Assembly: GCA_004000155.1 (NCBI GenBank)
Contig: RCSS01000597.1
Span: forward strand, 1 to 12,638
DNA: 12,638 bases
Reading direction: 5' to 3'
From: Tubulinosema ratisbonensis
Taxonomy: Eukaryota; Microsporidia; Tubulinosematidae
Shown: positions 1-8,474 of the stretch, in pieces
Position numbering within the stretch: the first letter of the stretch is position 1
Layout of the letters: each line of letters begins with the position of its first letter
Made by a program: the position numbers and the translations under genes
Notes under the pieces: model-generated
Told to the model about the DNA's origin: nothing
Database searches by the model: none
What the model saw: the letters and a program-made list of their open reading frames with translations, nothing else

Positions 1-830
1 GTTTGTCTTATGATATAGCAATAATTAATTCATTTTAAGGGTTTAAAATAGGCATAAGGTTCTTTTGATTTTTGTATTTTTCGTCTTAAGATTTTTGGTT
101 TTCTCTCTAACATTTATTGGCAAGATTTTTTTATAAGTTTGTAAATAAAATATAATTTTTCTGACTGTTTTTGTATTTAAAGTTAAGTCTCAAGATACAT
201 ACCCAATATGAATGTTTCAAATAACTTTTGTTATGTTTCTGTCATAAATTTATCACTTAATCATTCTAAGTTCTATACTTCGTTTAGAATTGCTCGATAA
301 TCATATTAAATAAAAAAATAATCACCTTGATGTATTTATTCCAATGAATTAGAAAATTTCAGGACAAATTAAAAATTTGGGCTAATTTTATTTATTTCAA
401 GCGTTGTTTTTGATTATTGGGTGTTATTTTTTTTATATGGCAAAGAGAATGAAGTTTTAAGAATCTCTATGAATCTAAAGTTTTTTAATTGCTAATGTGG
501 ATATGTTCTAAAATTCAATGCGCTAATTATAAACTTAGTAAAAAGTTTGTATTTCTAAAGTAGAACGTTCATTTTGTTCATTTTTTCTTGTTGTCTCATC
601 AGAAAATGCCTTGATTGTAAAAGCAAGTCAGATATTTGATGGTTAGAGATAGTATGTCGATTTTAAAGGGTGCTTTTAAAATCTGGTTTTCTTTTGTTCA
701 TATTTCTTTACATACAAAATATTAAACTTTATTCAAAACCCTTGTGATAAGATATCATACAAGTAGATATAGTATTCTTTTTAGTATTTGATTTACAATT
801 TGTTTATTTAAATTCTTGTTAAAATGTTTT
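1..830. other. Gene-free region, mixed composition
   Basis: No open frame of useful length, tRNA or rRNA was recognised on either strand. The texture is less extreme than the following 500 bases: G and C are more frequent and stop codons are sparser over short runs, which would fit very old decayed coding DNA. I translated part of the minus strand between about 200 and 740 and recognised no family, so no relic is called. Confidence 0.6.
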
Positions 831-1342
831 AATGATGAAATATAGGGTAATTGTTCTATTATTATCATTTTTATTAAAATAAAAATATTTTTTATGTTAT
901 AATTTCATAGCAAATTGCAACAAAATATAATTATTATCATTATCTTGTAAATAATTGCAAATGATCTAATATATTTAAATGTTCAATTAATTTGCTAAAT
1001 ATAAATTAAATGATTTTGTCTAAAATATTGGATTTTTACGTACTTTGACATGAAATAAATATTTAAATATATATTAGATTTCAAAATACGTACATTATTT
1101 TTATAAAAAAAATATAGAATGATATAATATCTCATCTATTGACAATCATAGATTCGAAAAAATATAATTTTAAAATTAAAAATATATAAATATACAAAAA
1201 TAATGTGAATCGGTGATCTATAAGTTGTGTATTTAAATATATTTTTATAACTAAATTATTTTTTCAACTTAGTTATAATAAAAATATTGGTTATTAGAAT
1301 AAAAAATATTACAACTTTTTAATTAAATAAGTTTTATTATAT
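831..1342. other. Extremely A/T-rich 3' flank, no gene
   Basis: Nearly pure A/T spacer lying 3' of the minus-strand 858-residue gene. It contains many TATTA/ATAAA runs and one clear inverted repeat (1245-1278, listed separately). No coding region or RNA gene is supportable. Confidence 0.65.
1245..1278. repeat. Inverted repeat (10 bp arms, 14 nt loop)
   Basis: The arms TTATAACTAA (1245-1254) and TTAGTTATAA (1269-1278) are perfect reverse complements. They can be extended by about 3 A/T pairs with one bulge. The repeat starts about 65 nt beyond the stop codon of the minus-strand 858-residue gene, so if that transcript reads through, it would form a 3' UTR hairpin. A/T-rich palindromes arise easily by chance here, so a role in 3' end formation is only a possibility. 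Confidence 0.5.
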
Positions 1343-3919
1343 TTATTTTCTACAGCCAAAAAATTTTAAACATTTCATCAAAAAAAGAAGTGAAACTAAA
1401 AATCCTAAAATAGGGAACCCAANTTTTCCAATCATCATAAAATTATCTATTGTATCTANTTTGTCTTCTACTTTGGTTATNATATCTTTTGTATTAAACT
1501 TTGTAAAGTTTTCTGCTTTTTCGAATATTTTATTTTGTAAAATAGATCCNTTTTTAGGAATATGTAGGTTATAATTTTCATTTAAAGGTTTTAGTGTAGA
1601 GTACTTTTGAGAATAAGNTTTAAAATCCGATGTTTTGTTGAGGTTTCTATTTCTGAATGGCTCTTTAGTAGTCCTTCTGGATGTATTATATAAAGTTTCA
1701 TTTCTTTTAGATGGTTTGTTTGGGATATCTTGGTTGTGATTTTTTTTTGGTTTGTTAACATTTTCAAAATCTGATGTTTTTTTTGAATCGTAATTATTTT
1801 TTTTATGACTAGGTTCTAAATTATTTGTAGTATTTTTATATCTATTCAAAATTTTTGGTCTTTCATTCTCGTAAGTTGTTATTTTATTTAAATTATTACT
1901 ATGTGATTTAGAACTGTTTGTTACTTTTTGTGGATTATTTGATGGTTTTCTAAATTTATCATTATTATCAATCATTTTTCCAGAGCCTGTGTTTGGATTT
2001 GCTGCCTTTTCTTTATGATCGGTTANAAATATGTCGTTTACTTCTGAAATCTGAGGTTTATNGTCATTTCGTTTTAGCTTCTTGTCGGAATTTCGTCTTT
2101 TACCAGCTATTTTTCTTTTACGATTTAAATTTTTTTTTGGTATATCAGGAACTTTATTAAATAATACATCGACAACATTTTCCATTCCTTTATTGTCTTT
2201 ACTTTTATCAGAAATTGCGGGATTGGAATCGTATATTGAATTTGGCTGGTTATTGTCAAAAACATTATTTTGTTTTATTTTTTTCGGATTTGNATTATCA
2301 TAATCTGGACTAAACACCGGTAGATTGTTGCTTTCAAAGATGGGAACTTTCGTTCCACTGGGTTCTGTAAAATCTGGGCTTTTTNTAATAGTTTTAGAAC
2401 CCGAGTCGGATTTTTTAGTTGTAATAGCAGTCGAATTATTATTTACATCAGGTTTATTCTTTTTTGTTGTTTTTTCATAAATCTTTTCTGTTTTTATTGT
2501 ACTTTCTATTAAGCTGTCTTCATTATCGCTTTTATTTAATATGGAATTAGCAGTGGTTCTTTCTAGAATGTCTTCGATTTTGCTTATTAACATTTTTTCA
2601 AAATATGATTCTGTATTTTTAAATTGTCCTTTGTCTTCATCAATACTATTTGAGGTAGTAAATTCAATCGGGTTTTTTGTAGTTTTTGATTCAGTGGTGT
2701 ATTTCAATCTGTTATTTTGGTTATCTGGACCATCTGTAGTAATAAAATACTTCTTCAAATCGATATCAGTCTGAGTATCATCTTCTGATAAAAAATCATT
2801 TTGACTTGTTATTATTTTTTTACGAGAAACAAAATNATNTAAAACTGAATCGCTTTGTTTATTTTGTTGTTTGTATTTATCCTCTATATTTAAAGATGGG
2901 AAAGTAGCATCTATATCNNNATAATAATCATTGTTTGATGAAGATTTCACTTTTTTGTCAAGTGAAAATTTATGAGTCTGAGATATCAAAATAGATGTCG
3001 GTATCTTGTTTGTAGCTAATGGGTTTTGTTTTTCAATAGACATATCAATGTGTCTATTCTTGTTTTGATTTGTTATTGTATCATCTTTACCCTTGTTGAA
3101 AAAATTAGCTTCCTTTAAATTTGCTTCGATTTCATTTTCCTCGCGGGAACTTGTCTGTATTGGATTATCTGTCTCATTCATTAAAAAACTTCTATCATCT
3201 TTGATATTATCATATGGAAGTGGTATCTCATTTTCTTGTATTTGTTCTTCTGCTTTTGAATATTTAATACCGTTTTGTAGAAGATTTCTTACTTTAATGT
3301 CATCTTGTGTTTTATGATCTTTTCTGTTTAATTTAGTATCAATAGAAACTTTTTTCGGGCTAGCATCTACAATTTCATATTTCAAATTCTGCATTTGATC
3401 ATGATTGTCTAAAATTTGTGTTATGTCATTTTCACCAATTTTATAACAAAAGAGTTTTGTATTTTGATTGTTAATAATGATTCTTTTCTTATATAATCCT
3501 GAAGTTTTAAAATCCTTAAATCTAGAATTAAATAATTTTTTACTAAATTCTAAAATGATATTGCATCGGTTATCATTTGTTACAATAAAATTAATTCTTT
3601 TTATTTTTATAAAAATTTTTGGATCTTCTTTATCCTGTATAATTGCATGTTCAGGAAATTGACTGAATTCTATCTGTTCAATGTCTTTAGATAAATTTTT
3701 AAATAAAAAAGTTGGGTTTGTTAAAATTTCTTGTATTTTATATTTAGCTTGAGTGGTAACATCAAATACTAAATTATCATTTTCCAAGTCAAAATAAGTT
3801 TCGTTTTCAATGATGCTATTATCAGATGACGTTTCTTTTTGGATTATAATGGGTTTGGTGTTATAAATAAGCATACATATAATAAATACTATTCCAACGC
3901 ACCTATCCTTTACTATCAT
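1343..3919 (-). CDS. Putative bitopic surface protein, long Asn/Lys/Ser/Thr-rich disordered ectodomain
   Basis: I do not recognise a family for this 858-residue protein. An N-terminal hydrophobic segment (about residues 8-19) looks like a signal peptide or anchor. Residues about 40-190 alternate hydrophobic and charged residues, contain Cys119 and Cys158, and could be a folded domain. Residues about 190-825 are low-complexity, rich in N, K, S, T and D, with no tandem repeat seen. A strongly basic patch (K/R runs) lies near residues 590-620. A hydrophobic segment close to the C-terminus (about 832-852) is followed by a short tail ending GCRK, giving a type I membrane topology. Ser/Thr richness would suit O-mannosylation, a pathway microsporidia retain; this is inference. 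Several codons are ambiguous, with an NNN at 2918-2920. The stop codon lies inside AATAAA (minus strand). Long gene-free stretches flank it. It could instead be a low-complexity polar-tube or spore-wall protein. Confidence 0.85.
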   Translation of the reverse strand: MIVKDRCVGIVFIICMLIYNTKPIIIQKETSSDNSIIENETYFDLENDNLVFDVTTQAKYKIQEILTNPTFLFKNLSKDIEQIEFSQFPEHAIIQDKEDPKIFIKIKRINFIVTNDNRCNIILEFSKKLFNSRFKDFKTSGLYKKRIIINNQNTKLFCYKIGENDITQILDNHDQMQNLKYEIVDASPKKVSIDTKLNRKDHKTQDDIKVRNLLQNGIKYSKAEEQIQENEIPLPYDNIKDDRSFLMNETDNPIQTSSREENEIEANLKEANFFNKGKDDTITNQNKNRHIDMSIEKQNPLATNKIPTSILISQTHKFSLDKKVKSSSNNDYYXDIDATFPSLNIEDKYKQQNKQSDSVLXXFVSRKKIITSQNDFLSEDDTQTDIDLKKYFITTDGPDNQNNRLKYTTESKTTKNPIEFTTSNSIDEDKGQFKNTESYFEKMLISKIEDILERTTANSILNKSDNEDSLIESTIKTEKIYEKTTKKNKPDVNNNSTAITTKKSDSGSKTIXKSPDFTEPSGTKVPIFESNNLPVFSPDYDNXNPKKIKQNNVFDNNQPNSIYDSNPAISDKSKDNKGMENVVDVLFNKVPDIPKKNLNRKRKIAGKRRNSDKKLKRNDXKPQISEVNDIFXTDHKEKAANPNTGSGKMIDNNDKFRKPSNNPQKVTNSSKSHSNNLNKITTYENERPKILNRYKNTTNNLEPSHKKNNYDSKKTSDFENVNKPKKNHNQDIPNKPSKRNETLYNTSRRTTKEPFRNRNLNKTSDFKXYSQKYSTLKPLNENYNLHIPKXGSILQNKIFEKAENFTKFNTKDXITKVEDKXDTIDNFMMIGKXGFPILGFLVSLLFLMKCLKFFGCRK

Positions 3920-4020
3920 AAATTCTCAAAATTATTGTTTATATATTTTCTGAAAAAATTTTTAAAGTTTCTTAAAAAATAAAAAAGATCAAATAAATGC
4001 ATTTATAAAAAAAGTTTTTC

Positions 4021-4041
4021 TTTACATTTTTTAAATGTAAA
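4021..4041. repeat. Inverted repeat (9 bp arms, 3 nt loop)
   Basis: TTTACATTT, TTT, AAATGTAAA form a perfect 9 bp stem. It lies about 100 bp upstream of the start of the minus-strand 858-residue gene, so it might be a cis element of that promoter. The A/T background makes chance occurrence quite possible. Confidence 0.4.
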
Positions 4042-4339
4042 AAATATATTAAAACATCATTGTGTTGGCTAAGTAATTGTTTAAAAAAAGTATTTTTAAT
4101 TTTAAAGAATTAGTTTTGATCAAAAATGTTTAAAATGGATTTATTAAGCTCTAATTTTATTTTTAATTTATGTGGTCATAAAATATTTTAAATTTATTCG
4201 TTACGAAAGTTAAAATTTACGCAAAATTATTTAGCTTAAAATATTAAACTTTTCTCGTTCTTTGAATTTATATTAAAAACACAAGATAAAAGTAATTATG
4301 TGATTAATGAATTTAATTTTATTGAATCTTATAAATTAT

Positions 4340-4850
4340 CCCTGGGTAGTTTGTTCATTTAATATTTTTATATTAAAAAGTATTACCATTACAACTAGTC
4401 AAACATAGATTTGAGGTTATTAACAAGTGTAATAATTGTACATAATTAAACTGATACAAAAAAATAATGTGTATGATTAAATACCTTATCGTAAAAAGGC
4501 TTGTTCTGTTGCTTTGGAAACTTAAAAATGAATAAAAATCATTTAAATAAAATGATTTGGGATTGTATACTTACTACTACTATATTTAATTTTGTCTTTT
4601 GAAATTTTTTTCTCTACCAAATTTTCTATGTAACCGTTTTAACAGTTCAAATCTTTGTAGTTAAAAATTTTCTAATCTTTTTATATCAATTTTAAATGAT
4701 TAATCTGGCTTGTAACTTATAATATTTCAAAAACTTACTTTTAGCATTTTAGATGTAGGTTGGATTTGCGCATTCTTTTCATAAAATATAATCTTCCCAA
4801 TCTTTGATTCTTAATTGTCAAATTTTAAAGTTAATTTTTTTTTCACAATA
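4340..4850 (-). pseudogene. Decayed ISXO2-like (IS1595/DDE) transposase relic, tentative
   Basis: One minus-strand frame, interrupted by stop codons, reads DWEDYIL, stop, KECANPTYI, stop, then NAKSKFLKYYKLQAR, stop, between about 4815 and 4700. The order Trp-x-x-Tyr, Cys-x-Asn-Pro, then KYYK-x-x-x-R resembles the N-terminal zinc-ribbon region of the ISXO2-like transposases common in microsporidian genomes. Further on (about 4560-4490) a frame reading IPNHFI, stop, MIFIHF, stop, VSKATEQ resembles the helical segment that follows the ribbon in that family. The second ribbon Cys pair and the catalytic DDE residues were not found, and at least five stops interrupt the frame. No terminal inverted repeats or target duplication were identified. 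The assignment rests on remembered family character and not on an alignment. Confidence 0.3.
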
Positions 4851-5674
4851 AAACTGACTCAAGAATCCAATTTTTAAATGTCTCTCTAATGGTTTAATAT
4901 CAATTTTTAATTCAAAAAGCAATTGTATTTATATTTAAAATTTTAAGGTAAAATTAAAGAAGGAATTCAGAAGAATCTTTATTTTCTTGGTTTTTTAAAT
5001 TAATAGAATGATAAAAATTCATAAATGCATATGTTTTGAATGCGAAGAATATTACTTATAGTTACTTTTATTTAGTAGATCGGACAAAATTTTGTATTAT
5101 CCGAAATTAGTATGAGGAGGCTTACCATTTTAGTATGAATTTTGATCTGTTTTTTTATAAAAAGTAGTTATATATCACTAATTATGATTTCATTCATTAT
5201 TTTTATTATCTTTAATAGATTTTTAAATTTAAACAAATTTTTATTACCTCAACTTTAAGTAAAATTTATATTAAAATAAAATAAATTAAACAAACTCTCT
5301 TTTATTTTAATAAAAATAGTATGATTAAAAATACTTGCTCAAAATTCATATTTATAAATAATTAATGTTATTTTTGAAAAGGAAAAGTGTAATATTTATA
5401 TAAAATAAACAAAAAAAATTAATTTAATAGGGATCCGTATATATATTTTCTCAATTTGCATCAATATTGTCTTATTAGCAATTCTGAATTTAAGCTCGAT
5501 GTAATATGAAAATATAATTTTTGCTCGCTGTCGAATTATAAAAAAAAAGATGATTTAGAGATTTTTTACTAAAATTGATTTTATTTTTATTATAAAAAAT
5601 ATTTAAAAATATAAANAATNNTTATNTTTTTTAATTTCAATTTTTTTTATTTGCTATTTTATTAGAATTTTTAT

Positions 5675-6157
5675 TTACATTTCATCTTTCTTTTGTCTTA
5701 TTTTATAAACAATTAGTTCTAAAAAAGATTTCAAAGCTTGGTCTTTTAAATCTTCACATACCTCTAAAATCTCATTAAATATTTTACTGTCTATGCTCAA
5801 TGCATCTGATAAAGCATTAAAAATATCTTTTAATATTCTATTTTCATACCTCAATCTTCTAATCTCTTCATTTAAGGTTATTTGCTTCTCATTTATCAAA
5901 TTAAACATCTCAAAATCATTGTAATCTTTGAGCCTTGCTTCCATATTTCTTTTGTTAAGCTGTTCTATCCTGGCATCCTTTGTTTCTAAATTTTTACTGT
6001 AAGAATGTATTTTTTTCTCTAATTTAGATTGTTCTATCTCAATTAACTTAATTTTATTGGTTATTTGTGCACATTTATCTTCTAACACAGCTTGTTTCTT
6101 CTCATAATTTCTTATTTGTAAAATAATTTCGTCATACTCCATTCCTTCTTCTGTCAT
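5675..6157 (-). CDS. Small coiled-coil protein, function unknown
   Basis: A 160-residue acidic/basic protein. Residues about 8-115 are almost continuous heptad-like helix rich in E, K, Q, I and L, with no Pro or Gly after residue 5, followed by a more mixed helical C-terminus (about 118-160) ending in a basic RQKKDEM. There is no signal peptide or membrane segment, so it is probably intracellular. A structural, cytoskeletal, kinetochore or tethering role would suit the shape, but nothing specific identifies it. Met1 is chosen because it leaves a 49 bp spacer to the divergent plus-strand gene; Met6 is an in-frame alternative. AATAAA lies just past the stop codon on the coding strand, suggesting a very short 3' UTR. 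Confidence 0.8.
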   Translation of the reverse strand: MTEEGMEYDEIILQIRNYEKKQAVLEDKCAQITNKIKLIEIEQSKLEKKIHSYSKNLETKDARIEQLNKRNMEARLKDYNDFEMFNLINEKQITLNEEIRRLRYENRILKDIFNALSDALSIDSKIFNEILEVCEDLKDQALKSFLELIVYKIRQKKDEM

Positions 6158-6206
6158 GGCATTTTTTTTATTTTTGATTTAATAAAATTTTAAAAAAGCC
6201 TTTTTT
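6158..6206. promoter_or_regulatory. Compact 49 bp divergent promoter region
   Basis: This spacer must hold the start signals of two divergent genes. Reading outward on each strand, an A-tract is followed by a GCC: minus strand AAAAAAATGCC directly before ATG, plus strand AAAAAAGCC, then six T, then ATG. Short C-rich motifs just before start codons have been described for microsporidian genes. Whether this is the same element is inference. Confidence 0.45.
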
Positions 6207-6593
6207 ATGAGTAAACCAGTGTCAGTGAATAAAACTTCTCCTACAAAACTAAGAATAAATTTAAGAAAAATAAAATTAATTAACACAATCAATANACTAA
6301 AAGAAGTAGCACAAGCATTTACACAACTAACAAACACTTCTGATGATAAATCTGTTCATTACAAAAAAATAATAAATTTATTGCATAAAGTAAAAGAAAA
6401 TAAGTTTAATTTGGTGGTAGATTCTCAGGTATATGATTTGTTCATGAATGAAGATGAGAAGAATGTATCTAAGAATGTTGATAGTTTGTTAGATGAAGAG
6501 AGAGAATTGTGTTTTAAGAAAAATGAAATATTTGATCAGTTTATAGAACAGTTAGAGAGTGAAGAAAATTGTGTTAATTTGGTGCAAGATTGA
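6207..6593 (+). CDS. Small helical protein, function unknown
   Basis: A 128-residue soluble protein ending in TGA. A basic N-terminus (residues 1-28, K/R/T-rich) is followed by predicted helices at about 22-44, 50-63 and 88-120. The last of these is acidic (LLDEEREL, then FIEQLESEE) and could form a coiled coil. There is no signal peptide or membrane segment. It is transcribed divergently from the coiled-coil gene out of a 49 bp spacer, so the two may be co-expressed. I considered small Mediator or kinetochore subunits because of size and helical content, but no diagnostic motif supports either. One codon near residue 30 is ambiguous (N). AATAAA occurs about 15 nt after the stop. Confidence 0.75.
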   Translation: MSKPVSVNKTSPTKLRINLRKIKLINTINXLKEVAQAFTQLTNTSDDKSVHYKKIINLLHKVKENKFNLVVDSQVYDLFMNEDEKNVSKNVDSLLDEERELCFKKNEIFDQFIEQLESEENCVNLVQD

Positions 6594-6688
6594 TTTATGC
6601 ATGTAAAAATAAAAATCTTTTAAATATTTTTGATTTTTATTAATTTATTTTTAATTTTTAATTTTACTCAAATTTTTATTTATTTTTT

Positions 6689-7552
6689 TTAATTACAAAG
6701 AAATTTTTCTTTAAAATTTTTAAAAAAACTTTTCATTCTTTCAGTCAAAAAATTCTGATTATTTTCTAAAACACCCTCAAAAACATCAAAATATTCTTTA
6801 ACTTCATTATATTTCCTATTTTTACACACAAAAACAAGATATTCATAATACAAATGTGATGCTAAATTACTTCTAAAATCAAACAATCTTTCTATAAAAT
6901 AGTATTTTTCTTCACTTTCTTTCATCAATGAAACTGATTGGACAATTTTAAAAATAAATTCTTCATTTATTTTTAAATATAAAATTAAAATGTCAATAAT
7001 TCTAAACTGTCTTTTTGTGTTTATAAATGATTTATAAAAAAGGAATGAGGTGTCTAATTTTTCATTGAGAAGCAATGAACAATAAAGTTTCATTTCTTGG
7101 AAGTGTAAATTTGTAAATAAATTAGTAGTATTAGAGTATTTTTCATAAGCTTTTATATAGTTTTTAGTNAGGAAATGTGAATCTGCTTCATTTTTTAATG
7201 AGTTTTCGTCAGGTCTTTTAAAAACTTTGAAAAATCCTTTTTCTTTAAAATTCTTATTTTTTTCAATTTCAGTCTCAAAAATATTTTTTAAAAAATTAAA
7301 AAAAGATTCTTTTGTAGAATTTACAGGTAAAATGTACGTGTCTGAAGACTCTTCTAATGAATAACCTATTATTAAGGTTATAGGCTGAAGCATTTCACAA
7401 AAATTTACATTTTCTTCTACTAAATAGAAATAAGTGCTTTCTTTTACTGCACTTATGTAATNTTCTTTAAGTTCTTTGNCAATTTTGTCAGGAAGTGACA
7501 AAATTAAAGGTATTTTTGTGTATGAAAGAATTCTTTCTTTTATTTTTTCCAT
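6689..7552 (-). CDS. Helical-repeat protein, possibly a diverged TRAPPC8/Trs85-like subunit
   Basis: A 287-residue, mostly helical protein without a signal peptide or membrane segment. Residues about 119-142 contain an Ala-Asp followed by Phe, then Tyr, Ala and Tyr at TPR-like spacing (EADSHF, NYIKAYEKY). Residues about 143-285 read as further amphipathic helix pairs. The AD-x-x-F, Y-x-x-A-x-x-x-Y pattern recalls the helical region of Trs85/TRAPPC8, a subunit of the TRAPPIII tethering complex in ER-Golgi traffic, but it would equally suit any TPR-type scaffold. If it is a Trs85, it is much shorter than usual. It is convergent with the 128-residue gene across 95 bp. Three codons are ambiguous. 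Next to the stop the coding strand runs into AATAAATAAA. Confidence 0.75.
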   Translation of the reverse strand: MEKIKERILSYTKIPLILSLPDKIXKELKEXYISAVKESTYFYLVEENVNFCEMLQPITLIIGYSLEESSDTYILPVNSTKESFFNFLKNIFETEIEKNKNFKEKGFFKVFKRPDENSLKNEADSHFXTKNYIKAYEKYSNTTNLFTNLHFQEMKLYCSLLLNEKLDTSFLFYKSFINTKRQFRIIDILILYLKINEEFIFKIVQSVSLMKESEEKYYFIERLFDFRSNLASHLYYEYLVFVCKNRKYNEVKEYFDVFEGVLENNQNFLTERMKSFFKNFKEKFLCN

Positions 7553-7745
7553 TTTTTAAAAATTAATTAAAAAAATTTTATAAAAAAATTAAATTAAAAA
7601 AAATAAATTTAATAAATAATATTTAATTTATTTATATAAATATTGTTAATCATAAATTGTTTATTATTATATAACATTTTATAAAAAAAGTAGAAAAATT
7701 AGTTTGAAATATTCTAATAAAAAAAATAAAAAGAATTTTAAATAT

Positions 7746-7751
7746 TTTATT
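7746..7751 (-). promoter_or_regulatory. Possible polyadenylation signal of RBL-1
   Basis: AATAAA on the minus strand, 6 nt past the stop codon of the 238-residue lectin-like gene. The same hexamer overlaps or closely follows the stop of most genes in this window. In such A/T-rich DNA each single occurrence is weak evidence. Confidence 0.3.
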
Positions 7752-7757
7752 AAAAAA

Positions 7758-8474
7758 TTATGCGCCACCTTGTCGTATTTGACCTCTTGGTCCAATAATA
7801 TTATGACTCCATCCTTTGGTTTCTGACAATGCTGCTGAATTGGCACCTCTAGCCGCGTTGGATGTAGAAACTTCAAATTTCTGTCTGCCAAGCATCCCAG
7901 ATTCAGTTTCACGTGTATGAAAAATATTTCTTCTTTTATTGCCTTGGAAATCACTTGTTACGTGATCAGCACCTCTCATCATTGCCATTTCCTGGAAATC
8001 AGAAAATTCTAATGATTCATCTGGCAGTTCTCTAATATAAAACATCTGATTTGGTTTGTTTTCACATTTCTCAGCTGTTAAAATGAAAGAAGTTATTTCC
8101 TCGCTCGATTCTCCTTTTGCCAGGCAATACCCTAAATTAGAAAAGGTAGTTCCTAAAGCGGTAGTGTTTATTTGCCAAATACCTTCTGTTGCAATCGTAT
8201 CAGGCATACAAGCACGTACATTGGTTTCGCCAGGTTTTTTACACATGAACATAGGCCCAAACATAATTGTGTACCCCTCTCTTGCCTTGATAAACCTTGC
8301 TACGTTGGGTCCTATTGGTGGAGGAGGAAAAGAAGGATATGGTATCAATAATCCCATAAAAGGGGTTAAAGTCACCTGAAGATCCAAATCTGATTTAGTG
8401 CTAATCACCACAGGCTTAGCAATTGGTAATTTATTTATTGAGAATACATTCACAAAAAATGTAAAGATGATCAT
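7758..8474 (-). CDS. RBL-1: secreted ricin-B-lectin-like protein, GC-rich member
   Basis: A 238-residue member of the local family. A hydrophobic N-terminus (residues 1-12) is a likely signal peptide. The gamma repeat of a beta-trefoil is visible at about 95-146: Trp100, Cys117-Leu118, Cys137, then Gln143-Met-Phe145 (QxF in place of the usual QxW). Cys78 and Cys89 may form a second disulfide. A proline-rich insert (PYPSFPPPPIGP, 45-56) is unique to this copy. The tail (about 147-238) is Met/Ala/Gly/Arg-rich, with a KRR at 180-182 and an end reading QIRQGGA. Two 60-base stretches I counted are 42-48% G+C, against 27% in a stretch of RBL-6. It is divergent from RBL-2 across 143 bp. Only the lectin fold is indicated; there is no catalytic toxin domain. 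Role in spore coat or host binding is inference. Confidence 0.85.
   Translation of the reverse strand: MIIFTFFVNVFSINKLPIAKPVVISTKSDLDLQVTLTPFMGLLIPYPSFPPPPIGPNVARFIKAREGYTIMFGPMFMCKKPGETNVRACMPDTIATEGIWQINTTALGTTFSNLGYCLAKGESSEEITSFILTAEKCENKPNQMFYIRELPDESLEFSDFQEMAMMRGADHVTSDFQGNKRRNIFHTRETESGMLGRQKFEVSTSNAARGANSAALSETKGWSHNIIGPRGQIRQGGA

Larger units (their letters stand above)
3920..5674. other. Long A/T-rich intergenic region with a probable transposon relic
   Basis: About 1.75 kb without an intact gene. It separates the 5' end of the 858-residue gene from the 3' end of the coiled-coil gene. It holds a short hairpin (4021-4041) and a plausible decayed transposase on the minus strand (about 4340-4850), both listed separately. 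Positions about 5150-5674 are nearly pure A/T with some Ns (5616-5626), and nothing is recognised there. No tRNA or rRNA was seen. Confidence 0.6.

Noticed and set aside
1..830. Possible decayed coding sequence on the minus strand
   Set aside because: Translated fragments between about 200 and 740 match no family I know and are broken by many stops; composition alone is insufficient.
2082..3662. Several plus-strand frames of 64-77 codons opposite the 858-residue gene
   Set aside because: Antisense shadows with Phe/Leu/Ser-rich composition as expected from the complement of K/N/E-rich codons.
4630..4680. A GTTCAAAT string resembling a tRNA T-arm
   Set aside because: No acceptor pairing, D-arm or anticodon arm can be built around it.
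7679..7954. A 91-codon minus-strand frame overlapping the RBL-1 3' end
   Set aside because: Shifted frame of the RBL-1 tail running into A/T spacer translated as Phe/Leu; no family feature.
8056..8379. A 107-codon plus-strand frame opposite RBL-1
   Set aside because: It is antisense to a gene with signal peptide, trefoil motif and paralogues; its openness follows from the GC-rich codon use of RBL-1.
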